Assembly: GCA_003550325.1 (NCBI GenBank)
Contig: QKWP01000784.1
Location: 98,654-162,653, forward strand
DNA length: 64,000 bases
Source: Gigaspora rosea
Taxonomy: Eukaryota > Glomeromycota > Glomeromycetes > Diversisporales > Gigasporaceae
Reading direction: 5' to 3'
Shown: positions 30,483 to 40,636 of the stretch, in pieces
How the letters are laid out: every line of letters starts with the position of its first letter
How positions within the stretch are numbered: position 1 is the stretch's first letter
Program-made: the position numbers and the translations under genes
The notes under the pieces: model-generated
Told to the model about the DNA's origin: nothing
Seen by the model: only the letters and a program-made list of their open reading frames with translations
Databases searched by the model: none

Positions 30483-30744
30483 GAGAACAAGAACCTATTA
30501 TATAAAGAAAATAATACTACTACTCGAGAATTATAAATCAGAAATAGTAAAAGAATTAACAACACTTGAAACACCAAGACTAAAAAAATACTATAAAACA
30601 GCTCTTATATCAATATCAGTAAACCAAAGAATACTTGAAGAAAGAATAAAAGAAATTTCTATCCAGAATATAGAAGGAGAAATAGTTGATAAGATAATCG
30701 AAACTCTTTTATATATCAATAATACAAAGTGGACCAACTTATAG
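30469..30744 (+). CDS. small helical protein (91 aa), member B
   Basis: ATG 30,469 overlaps the preceding gene by 14 bases; the TAG at 30,742-30,744 lies five bases before the next ATG (30,750). Lys/Glu/Ile-rich helical protein with no recognised motif. Confidence 0.55.
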   Translation: MPFDRRTRTYYIKKIILLLENYKSEIVKELTTLETPRLKKYYKTALISISVNQRILEERIKEISIQNIEGEIVDKIIETLLYINNTKWTNL

Positions 30745-30749
30745 AAGCA

Positions 30750-31250
30750 ATGCCTCTAACTAATATCACTATATTGTGGATAGGACCCCGGACATATAGT
30801 ACAGAGGTCATACATTACGCAATTCAGCAAAAACCCCGAAATTTAAAAAGCAAAAAAACAGTTTTTGGCAATTATCTTGGCATTCAGTGGTCCAATTTGA
30901 ATGAACTTTTTTTTAAAATGAAGCTCTCGTGAGGCGCATCTAACAAAAAAAAGTTCATTCAATTCTGATTACTGGATCGGAAGTTATTTAAGTAAATAGA
31001 TTTTGATGTTTTCAGCAAATTAGATCAAAATTGGTATATGAGAGATGTCTGGGGTCCTTTGTGGATGAACCACCTCACATTATCAGTACTCACCTACGAT
31101 CGAACAACAATATATTTTATAATTCTACTAGAACATACCATATTACTAATATCTATTTGTTATATAATTAAACTAATTAAAGAAGGAATTATTGAAGCAT
31201 ATACTATTAAACTTGCTAAAGAACAATTTAATGAACGAAGAACAAAATAG
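30750..31250 (+). pseudogene. small membrane protein gene split by a MITE, member B
   Basis: ATG 30,750 starts a frame that, with the MITE and one target copy removed (285 bases, a multiple of three), continues from 31,067 to TAG 31,248-31,250. The native product would be about 70 residues with one long hydrophobic helix (IYFIILLEHTILLISICYII) and a basic tail. It resembles the other single-pass proteins at 9662, 9971 and 32,555. Confidence 0.6.
30782..31058. mobile_element. 277-bp hAT-type MITE, copy 1
   Basis: Ends AGGACCCCGGACAT and (complement) AGGACCCCAGACAT form the terminal inverted repeat. The 8-bp duplication TTGTGGAT is present exactly at 30,774-30,781 and 31,059-31,066. The interior matches the copy at 63,524-63,821 over most of its length. 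No coding capacity. Confidence 0.92.
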
Positions 31251-31434
31251 AACACTAAAAGAACTAAGAAGATTCAGATTCAATTGGCAACCAATTTCAA
31301 CACCAGCAAGAAAGAAGAAAACAAAAAGATATCCACGAGATAAAGATATTTTAGAATCAAGAGAACTTATACAAATAACTGACGATATTTGGGAAACAAT
31401 TAATGACCTTATTAATAGAATAAACACTGGATAA
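31231..31434 (+). CDS. small basic protein (67 aa), member B
   Basis: ATG 31,231 overlaps the preceding gene by 20 bases. The product is Arg/Lys-rich (RRFRFNWQP, RKKKTKRYPRDKD) with a helical C-terminus. It ends at TAA 31,432-31,434. The ATAA there probably was ATGA, i.e. the start of the next gene overlapping this stop. Confidence 0.5.
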   Translation: MNEEQNRTLKELRRFRFNWQPISTPARKKKTKRYPRDKDILESRELIQITDDIWETINDLINRINTG

Positions 31435-32087
31435 ACTCAACAAATAATTCAAGATTAGGAGCAATCCTCTTAATTCTTGAAGGTGCTAAAAGCATAGCAA
31501 GAGAATTTTACCCTCACGTATTAGAATACGATAAACAAAGACCTAATAAGATACCAGCACATATCTTAACACGAACACAAACCTTATTCCCAAAATTAAC
31601 AGGAAGAGCACTTATAAGAGAACAAGAAAAACAAAGAGATATTTACAACAATTTCTTAGACAACACACAGGCACAAATCGAAGGAATAAAGAAAAGATTA
31701 TTAGCAGAATCGCCAGAATTTTGTAAAATATTTGAAGATAATCCAAAAACAGAAGAAACAGAATTCTATTACGGAGACTATAACAATCAGTTCACAATAT
31801 TACCATTCAGATTTCATCATTTAATATTACATCATTTAGAAGCAATTGACAACATATTATACTCTGAAGGAAATAAAATATACTTCGAAGAGGAAGAAAG
31901 CTACGAATCAGCATATTCAGAAATAAACAAACTCAGTCAAGAATTTATAGATAAAACAAAGAAAGTCAAGGAATTAAGAAAAGAAAAAAAAAGACTTGAA
32001 CTAGTTACTGATAAAATAATTAATAAAATTTTATTAAAAAAAGAACCAGTTGGAAAACCAAAAAGAACAAGATCTAATTCACTTTAA
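31431..32087 (+). pseudogene. hypothetical protein (about 218 aa) with start codon lost, member B
   Basis: A frame of 219 codons is open from before 31,431 to TAA 32,085-32,087 but contains no ATG. ATA at 31,431-31,433 sits exactly where an ATGA stop/start overlap would put the start. The protein is globular in style (AILLILEGAKSIAREF, FTILPFRFHHLILHHLEAID) with a Lys-rich coiled-coil end. Directly followed by the ATG of the next ORF. No known family. Confidence 0.55.
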
Positions 32088-32555
32088 ATGAATATTAAAG
32101 AAGAAATAATAATAAAGGAATTGAAAGAAGAATACTTTAAAAGAACCAGAAGAAAAATAGAAGAACTTGGATACTATACAATTGCATCGGATAGAAAAGA
32201 AACAGAACCAGAATATTTAGAACACGAAGAATTATACAAAAAGCTTGACTATTTACACTCTATAATAATTAACAATATAGGACAATATTTTATTAAAAGA
32301 AAAGAAACTTACGATACAATAGGTGAATTAAATATCTATAACTGCTACTCAGATAATCGCACCTAGAACAAATTAACAATAGCGAGAAGTATCTTTAAAC
32401 TACAAAAACAGGTTTATCAACCCTATTTGGGACACGAAATAGGAATAGTTGCTACAAATAATTTATATGCAGATATAATAGAAAATATTATCCTAAGCAT
32501 TAAAGGAGACCAATTCCATCAAAGAATAGAAAGCACTATTAAGAAGGCATCTTAA
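32088..32555 (+). pseudogene. helical protein of the LxIYNC family, one TAG, member B
   Basis: ATG 32,088 follows the previous TAA without a gap. TAG 32,364-32,366 interrupts the frame, which then stays open to TAA 32,553-32,555 (155 codons in all). The segment LNIYNCY before the TAG matches LTIYNCF at 27,430 and LNIHNCY at 32,985, with similar flanking helices, defining three related genes in member B. Confidence 0.5.
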
Positions 32556-32725
32556 TGCAATCTTTAGATTTAAATATTTTGCAATACGATATTCCAACAT
32601 TAATAGCATTTATATTATTAGTCATAGTAATAATATCAACACCTTTATTATTAGCCTATTGGATAAAAACAAATCCGTACAGAGATACAAATGAGTTACA
32701 ACTCTCAATCCGAATCGACCAATAA
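32555..32725 (+). CDS. very small membrane protein (56 aa), member B
   Basis: ATG 32,555 overlaps the preceding TAA (TAATG). Residues about 13-37 are a strong membrane helix (LIAFILLVIVIISTPLLLAY), followed by a polar tail. Ends at TAA 32,723-32,725, overlapping the next gene by 35 bases. Confidence 0.5.
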   Translation: MQSLDLNILQYDIPTLIAFILLVIVIISTPLLLAYWIKTNPYRDTNELQLSIRIDQ

Positions 32726-33188
32726 TTATAGACCACAATACTTTAGCCGCTTAGCAATAACAAAAAGAATAAAACTAAAACTAAAATACATTAGACCAGA
32801 ATATTTATTTGAACAATACTATTTATTCCTTGTAAAACCAGAAGATTTAGGAGAAACTAAATATATTAAAAAGAACAAAAGAAAAGAATCTATAGAGGTT
32901 TTATATAAAAATTTAGAGAAACTAAAATCAGATCTAAAAGCAGAATTATTTGAACTAGCACTACAATACGAATCTAAGAATAACAAAACACTCAATATAC
33001 ACAATTGCTACGAAAACGAAGAATACTAGGAAATAGTAGACACAATCAGAAGAATTAATCTGACAATAGAATACTAAGAACAAGTCTATAGCCCATACTA
33101 TCAAGCACAACCGGAAAAAGAAAAACAGGAACGCTTACAAAACTCCTATATAAAATTCCTTGAAGAACTATACGAAAAACAAGTATGA
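32691..33188 (+). pseudogene. LxIYNC-family helical protein, two in-frame stops, member B
   Basis: ATG 32,691; the frame reads to TAG 33,027-33,029, TAA 33,075-33,077 and finally TGA 33,186-33,188. A Lys-rich helical protein with LNIHNCYENEEY before the first stop, aligning with the genes at 26,932 and 32,088. No known function. Confidence 0.5.
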
Positions 33189-33246
33189 ATTTGGATAGCA
33201 AACCAATAAGTAATAGCAGAAACTTACGAAGAACTTGAAAAATACC

Positions 33247-34382
33247 ATGAACAATATTGGAAACGAGAATCTATTTCAGTACTGGAACAGCCCTTATAAT
33301 GAATATAAAATGATATCATATTTACCAGAACGAAAAATGACCCAACTAATATTATTCACAGAAATAGAAAATGAAACATGCATATTATTAGCCCAAAGGA
33401 TAAATCCGAACAAAGACTTTTATTTAAAACTAAATGGACCGGAGGAAAAGCAATACATGAAAAGAATGAAAATATGGAAGCATGTGTAATAAGAGAATGC
33501 TTTGAAGAAGCTGAAATAGTACTAAGAAACGAGAAACTTGTGAAGATATTCGAAGAAACGTGTTACTCAACTAAAGAATAGATAGCAGAAAATTGTTTAC
33601 AAAAAGAAGCATATTATATAGTGACCTTAGCAATCTGCCTACATCCATTAGAAGAACCGCCGAAACAAACAGAACCACATACATTAGGACCATGGCACCT
33701 CTACAAAATAAAAGACTTATTAAAACACCGAAATGAATTAGTACCCATACTTGAAGAAAATATAGAACTAATAGAAGGAAAAATAAAAACCTACGAACAA
33801 GACGTACTAGAATTACCCATAAATATACAAAAATTAGAAGAAATAAAAATAAAAATGGAAAAACAACCACAGCGAACTCAAGAAACCTTCAACTTTCTAA
33901 ATGATATAGATTTAGAAATACCAGAAGAAGAAATACCTGAAATCATGGACGAACAATTCCCAGTACTAGCACTAAACTTTGGAAAGTTATCGTCATATGA
34001 AATCCAGACCTTAATCAAATATAAGAAAAAGATTCAAGAATCGGTTAGACCTCTTAGAAGAATCGAACATAAAATTCAAACAATAGAAAAATCATACAAA
34101 GGATTCAAATACTTATCTATATTTAACAAAGAGGAAAGAAAAATAATAGCCCAAAAATTCGGAGAAAATCCAACAATAGCGGAATTATTCCAAGATAATA
34201 CAATATTATATAAATTCCAGAACACAATATTTGAATTTGAAATTCACAAAAGTTCCACAAATAAACTAACGTACCTCAAACTCCGCCTATCTAAAGATCA
34301 AACACAGATCAACGGTACAATCAACAGTAAACAAACTTGGGAATTCTTCCAAAAGAATTATTCGAAATTACCCCTAATTTAG
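33247..34382 (+). pseudogene. NUDIX hydrolase with long C-terminal helical extension, member B
   Basis: ATG 33,247 begins the first strand (LILFTEIENETCILLAQR). The frame shifts near 33,420, continues with a NUDIX box variant (TGGKAIHE, then EACVIRECFEEAEI, spacing two residues longer than canonical), meets TAG 33,579-33,581 and stays open to TAA 34,380-34,382. About 240 residues after the NUDIX fold are charged and helical (EETFNFLNDIDLEIPEEEI and onwards). As in member A, it is the last gene. It likely cleans or trims nucleotides; substrate unknown. Both lesions suggest it is dead. Confidence 0.7.
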
Positions 34383-36166
34383 CAATTCCCAGCAACACAA
34401 AATCCGACCACACTGTGCAATACTATAGCCGGGTAGTGCCCCCCAAAAAATTTTTATAGAGGGTCAGGTCGTTTGACATTCGCCTGCTGCATTTATATGC
34501 TGCGCCAAAATGTTATATCAATCACAGATTGATATGTCCGGTTACCTGAAATTATTCGGTTCGGGTCGGTTAACCGATTATAGCCCAACCGGCTCAAATC
34601 ACTAGATGAGACCATTAAGTGCAACAATAAATCAAGATTATTTAAATGATGCATTAATTTCTTATAAGATGGATTTTGATTATTCATTTTAAAAAATCAT
34701 TATAAGACATTATTTTCATTAAATTCATGCAACTAAAATATTATGTTATTTTAAAAACTTATTTACGATAAATTTTTTTAAAGTAAAAATTTAATTAAAA
34801 AATGTTCATCATGAAATCGTAGTACACGTGATTAAAACCTAGGTACTTTTATGATAAGTTAATTTGAGATATTATATGAACATCAAATTCATAACTTCTT
34901 ATTTGTAAAGATGTCCGTAAAACTTATTTAAAGTTTTATCCTAATTTCTTTTGTTTGAATCACTTGAATAGTTCTAAAATAAAAAATTTTTATTACAATA
35001 TAGACTAATACATAATTATAAAAATATTCATATATTAAAATCTTTTGAATATCTTGTGTAGCTTCCTGATTAATCTTATTCTGGGAAGATGTGCCGTTTC
35101 GAGTATGATTATTAATATTTTGTTACTAATCAAACTTGTTACTAATCCTTGTCGAATTCAAGTTATAAAAATTAATATAATCTTTATTAATGTAGAGATA
35201 TTGGGAACGGTAAATAAGATAATCGATTTATCCTATAGGGCATTTATTTTTTTTTTTACAGTTATGTGTCTCGTGGTTAATCGATACAAGGTAAATTGAA
35301 CTGAAAATCTGGCCCAGGGTATGATTGTACACTCACCTAACATTAATTGTTTAAAAATAAACTTGAATTTCCTTTTATTATTTAATTCTTATTACAAACC
35401 AGTTATTTTAAATATACTAGGATTAATTCCCCATAATCCATTTAAAATTTTTTTACGAGAATATTATAACAATTTTAAGACTTGTTTACATATAAAAACT
35501 AAATTACATTACTACAAATCGTAAAATAATAATAATAGTGTAAAAATTTATAATTCATATCTCTTTTTCTCTAAAAAATTCATTTACATATAAAAACCAA
35601 TTTACATTACTATAAATTGTAAAATAATAATAAAATAGTGTATTCATATTTCTTTCCCAAAAGATTTGTTTACATATAAAAATTAATTTACATAACTATG
35701 AATCGTAAAATGATAATAATAATAGCATTAACTTTCCAACTGTTAATGCTTGAGAAGTTTTTAATTTTAATATTATAACATATTGTTGATGAGTAATATA
35801 TAAAGTAGTATAGTATGAAAAATAAAAGTAGTAGCATAGTACAATTTTAGATATTATACTCATACGTATATTTAATAACCAGACTTATTATACTTATAAG
35901 TATAAAGAGGGATCATACTTATAAGTAAAGATGTTCATACTTGTACGTATGTACGTATGTTAGATGATCGACTATTAATGGGCATTAATCGATATAATAG
36001 TTTTTAGTTTGATTATACCGAATAAAGAGAAAAATCATACAATATTAGAGTTCTTATGATGTAACATATGTAAGAACCTTTCGTAATTTTTAAATAATAG
36101 TTAAAGGCAACCAATGTAAAGTTTGTATTTTACTTTTGACTTCTGACTTACACTCAATTTCTCAAA
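34383..36166. other. right border of member B and gene-free host DNA
   Basis: The plus-strand A excess ends at about 34,380-34,440, which I take as the border of member B. Beyond it the sequence is AT-rich on both strands with no gene. The short ORFs here are low-complexity and unconvincing. A GC-richer stretch at 34,420-34,610 may be another transposon fragment. Confidence 0.5.
35485..35725 (+). repeat. three-copy tandem repeat of about 90 bp
   Basis: Copies beginning TTTACATATAAAAA at about 35,485, 35,583 and 35,669 each continue with a similar AATTTACATTACTAT and TCGTAAAATAATAATAAT. Divergent, non-coding minisatellite. Confidence 0.65.
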
Positions 36167-37723
36167 ATGGATAATCTCAAAACCAACAATGATCCTAACT
36201 TTCATGTTAACGATGATTCTTACTTTTATATTAACGATGATCCTAAGATTGAATTTGACGATAATGCTGACTTTTACATCAATGATGATCCAGACTTTTA
36301 CATTAATATTGGTAATGATGGGGTTGAACTATTTATGAAGAGGACTTAGAATCTTTCGAAAATGAAAGTGTATGTTGAAATATTGGTTTTTTTAAAAAAA
36401 TTTATAAATAACCAAAATTAAACAATTACAAAGGATGTGACCTTCTTCAACAAGATATTAAGGATGATATTGTGGATGATTTCGATAAAAATACCATAAC
36501 ATACTTTACCAAGGATTAGCATCAAATTGTTTATTATATTTTAACGCCTATAGAATACCCTGAAACAAACCCGGATGGTGTTGCTTATGTGTATAATGTT
36601 GAAGGTTGGGAAGAACCTTTAGCTGTATTTATAAGATGTTAGTAATTTTAGGATTTATTTATTTTATTTTAATTATTTGTTATTATAGTTATTATTTTAC
36701 TTATTTACACTATTTGTAATATTTTTATTTTTAGATTCAATATTCAATTGGCAAACCTGGTGTCGAATATAAGGTCATGTGTCCTTATCTTGGCGTTGAA
36801 GTTAAACGTGAAATGCGAACCTGTCAAGGTTCAAAACTCTGTGAATTTGCCGCATCTGAATTACATAATCAAACACATCAATGTGTCGTCGATATTAATT
36901 CTGATCTTATGATGCAAATATCTCACGAAATTTCATCCAGTAATATGGAGACTAATACTTTTGAGTAAGTAATAAATATTTAAAGGTTTTATAATACTGT
37001 AATAATTAAATTAAATTTTTAATTTTAATTTTAGACTTTATCTTGCCGCTTGTGAAACACCTTGTAATTTTCGACAAAACAAACAATTGTGTGAAGGAAA
37101 ACCTGTTTTACGTCGCTTATCACGTCGAGATCATTCCGAATCTACCTACTTTATTGGATGTGCTAATTGAAAAATATTATAATTTTTTTATATTATATAT
37201 ATATACTCATTACTTGATTTTTTTTTTACGTAGAGGAAAAAATTAGATATGCGCAATTTTAAAAGAATTGATATAAAAGCTAATTATAATGTTAGTATAA
37301 GCGGTCAAGATAAAGGTAACATTGTGAGAAAAAAATTAGCAATTAAACGAAGTAGTTTGTATTTTTTTCTTTAAAATATTAATTTAAATTTTATTTAGTT
37401 TTTAATATTTACATTTACTAAATCGTATATATTTTTTTATATAATACTATAGCTAAACAGCAATCTAAAGCTGGTTCTTCAATGAAATGACAAAATAAAA
37501 AACAACGAATATCAAAAATAATTGATTTAACTGATGATGCACCACAGGAATTTCAAAAAATTAATTCGAACGATAATAAATCTAAAAAATCGGGTATAAC
37601 GATGATAGAAAAGCTCGAATATGAGAAGCACATGTTAATGATTGCGGAAGATAAAGAAAAATTAAGAGAATTACAAATTTCTAACGCTATAAAAGAGCGT
37701 GAATATGGTCTTGAAGAATAAGT
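36167..37723 (+). pseudogene. decayed multi-exon gene of a Cys-rich lineage-specific family
   Basis: ATG 36,167 starts an acidic repeat region with recurring NDDPDFYIND. After a frameshift near 36,330 and a TAG near 36,517, coding-like sequence resumes. The exon at about 36,734-36,964 (SIGKPGVEYKV, CPYLGVEVKREMRTCQGSKLC) is joined by a 70-bp intron (GTAAGT at 36,965 to AG at 37,034) to a second Cys-rich exon (CETPCNFRQNKQLC, DHSESTYFIGC). A last exon ending at TAA about 37,721-37,723 is Lys/Glu coiled coil and carries a TGA. This style, with IQYSIGKPG-like and Cys-rich blocks, is to my knowledge a multicopy family in Rhizophagus of unknown function. Several stops indicate a pseudogene. Confidence 0.55.
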
Positions 37724-38164
37724 ATTAGGTGCGCGCAAATATTATGCATGTGTGAGAAAATAATCAGTGATAATGCTCACAAATATTTGAGTAAAAGCCT
37801 GTTTAAAGGCTGGATAGGCAATTATCAATTTTTTTCTTGTATATCGATTTGAATAAAATCTATGTACTTATAATAAATATTGTTTTTCGATCAATTGCCA
37901 CTGCTCATTATTAATTAATTTATCGATTGTATCATATAAATTTTTTTGTCGTTATCAATTGTATAAATATGACCTATATATTTAAGCAATTAACTCCTGA
38001 CTCTAATTAATTAATTAACGCAAATCACGTGTACAAGTCATCGATAAAAAATTTAATTTATTTACAAATAGTATAACCAACTCAAAAATTTTTTATACAT
38101 ATATGTATACTATACTCTTTTAAAAAATAACTTTTTATATATACAAGTATACTATACGCTTTTC

Positions 38165-39000
38165 CTTTTTTAGTAGTCTACACAACGTCTTTCATGGTAT
38201 TAGCAATACGATTATTCGCTACACTGATTGTTGATTGATCCTTGCTCCAACTAACGGGAATCCGACCAATATTATATACTCCTTTGCCCTTCTTCGTTAT
38301 CGGCGATGGCCTCAAGGGATCTAAGGTAAATACCTATTTTTTCTTCTAAGTCGTCTTTGTCTTTATATTCCTCTAAAAAATCCTCTTTATTCCACTTAGA
38401 GCAACTCGATTACAATTTTCAGGAGAATTTGCTTCAACAGTACTATGACATGAATAAAGAACTTTCATGTAGCATCATTCTTGCAAGTGGATGTGGCCGA
38501 ATCTAGAAATAGATTATTTTTTTTCTTCACTTGAGTCCAATACTTGGATACATTCTTCCAATTGAGCATTCGTTCTTCTAATCGAGTAATGCATTCCATT
38601 ATCGATGATAACAGATCTTGGGTAGTGGGTATTTCGGGACAAATATACTATATATAACAAAATCTGAGCTGGGGATTATTGACTCATTTTTAACCAGAAA
38701 CTCGTAAACTGTTTTTTTAGCAATATTTACAAAAGGTTCTACAATAGTACCTTGCTCATTTTTGTTAAAGGAAAAAGATTGGTTTACTTCAGAGGATTAC
38801 TTTCTAGTTGGAATATGTGCAACCAACTGTTTCGGCATAATAATAATTTCATTTAAATGCAATTTCAAAACATTAGGAACTTGGTTCGGGTGGTTGATAA
38901 CTAGAATTTTGCCTTCATATTTTTTGAAATCCTTTACGATAACGATAATATATTTAAGCCATAGATCGACTTGGCCTTGGGTAAAGTGTGTGTGTAATAT
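38165..39000 (-). pseudogene. decayed gene of unknown function, minus strand
   Basis: The minus strand carries several coherent but disconnected segments: a globular one from about 38,985 to 38,820 (KDFKKYEGKILVINHPNQ, LHLNEIIIMPKQLVAHIP), then a coiled-coil-like one near 38,630-38,500 (LSSIMECITRLEERMLNW) and an acidic one near 38,400-38,290. They are separated by stops and frameshifts or introns. The short plus-strand ORF at 38,762 is its shadow. No family recognised. Confidence 0.4.
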
Positions 39001-40636
39001 AATAAATAAAAAAAAATTTAACTTTCTATCATATGTATTTATAATATATACATAACATTTAATGATAAAAAAGAAAAAATGAATAAGTTAAATATTTGAG
39101 AAGAAAATAAATGTTCGAAAAAGGAAGAGATAAGAAAGACAAAATTTTGTTTATACAGTACTATATCATCGTGTACATCTGCGCCCACTGCCAAATTTGG
39201 AATTCATGATGATTATCACCTAATTTTAGTCTATATGTTAAACAATTATTTGAAACTTCAAGGACATCTCGATGCTTAGCTTATTAAATTTGATTTAAGT
39301 TTTTTTTTTTTTATTTCAATTCTATAATGTCATAGAATTACCGTGATTTTCGCAAAATAATGGTTATAAGCATGAGTATTATTTGTAAAATTGCACCCCA
39401 AAATAATATGCGATGTTTCAATATAACGTTCATGCGCGTCCCTAACGCGCACCCATATATGCAATGAAAATTCAATTTTTATAAGTAATTCTTTTAATGA
39501 CTAGAATTAGAGTTAGTAGAAAAGGTAACTTTAGTTTGACAAATTGTTTCTTTTACAGACAGTATATACTATCATTATTTCTACATGTCTGTCCTAATTT
39601 GTGTTTCTGTACCGTACATATACTCCGTCAGTATAAGCATGACATTGATATTCACAGTTTTATATGAAAATGACTGGTTTTCTTTGGGAGAGAAAATTGG
39701 GTCGAGTCGCGAATTTTGGTCTGTTGCAACTGAGTAAAAACTGAGTAAGCAATTGTTGATATAGGTCCCAATTTCTTTTTTCTCCCTTCTCATTGCCGCC
39801 TTTATTTAATTCAGTAATTAGTGATTACACGTACTGCTTGTGGAAAGTCATTCAGATCATACTTATTTAGATTATCCGAAATTGGGCTCATTCCGGTCAA
39901 TGTTTTCACAAAGCGCATCATCATGCATAGCATCTTTTCAAATCTGTTGCCTCTACGTTAACTCGAAGTAATAAAATATGAAAAAAATTTTCACGCATAA
40001 CATGCATAAGTTCTATGACTAAAAATTGGTTAACGACATATGTAATTTTATAAGTTAATAAGGTTGTATCACAAAATTATTACATCCAATAGCATCAAGA
40101 TTTCGTGGACGAATGCAAAATTCGAATTGATCCATAGATTCTATTCTACTACGTTTCTGGTACAGTCAATAAAAAACTTGCTATGTTTGTGTTGAAAAAA
40201 ATTATTTTTTTATTTTTTTTGCTAATATTATGACCAAATTACATGAAACCATAAAAGAAATTTGCAAAGTTTACCACAAACAAATCTTAAAAGTCTACGG
40301 TTTTTCTCAAACAATTTATGAAAATTTAAATCAAATATTTATTGATAAGAATGTAACTTCTGAAAAAATAGTTAAAATAGTGTAAACTATCAAAATGATC
40401 TATTATATTTGAACCTTATCAGAAATTGTTATCTTCACGGTAGATAAATTGATCAAGATAACAAAACAAACTTTCAAAAATTATAAAAAATCTGCGAAAG
40501 TAATAAGATTGTGGCAAGCTTGATTTTGCTATGAAGGAGGTCATTGAGTCAAACCAGATTATATCAAAGCTTTTAAATTTTATCAAAAGATGTGCTGATT
40601 TGGGTTACCCTGAATGTATTCTGTTATTTATTGTTA
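39001..40636. other. gene-poor stretch
   Basis: No convincing gene. A 51-codon plus-strand ORF at 40,230-40,385 reads as plausible helical protein (KLHETIKEICKVYHKQ) and could be a gene fragment, but nothing else supports it. Confidence 0.4.

Noticed and set aside
1375-34382. Reassigned stop codons in the element
   Set aside because: TAA, TAG and TGA all occur as single interruptions, mixed with frameshifts; a code change would affect one codon consistently.
7514-34500. Long terminal repeats around member B
   Set aside because: I compared 7,514-8,857 and 11,093-11,281 with 34,383-34,500 by eye. Only short C-run and GTCAGG similarities appeared, not a repeat. A self-alignment would be needed.
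35045-35524. Two short plus-strand ORFs
   Set aside because: Ile/Asn/Phe-rich low-complexity translation of AT-rich DNA with no neighbours or motifs.
39581-39793. 70-codon minus-strand ORF
   Set aside because: No motif, no neighbouring exon and ordinary length for chance in this sequence.
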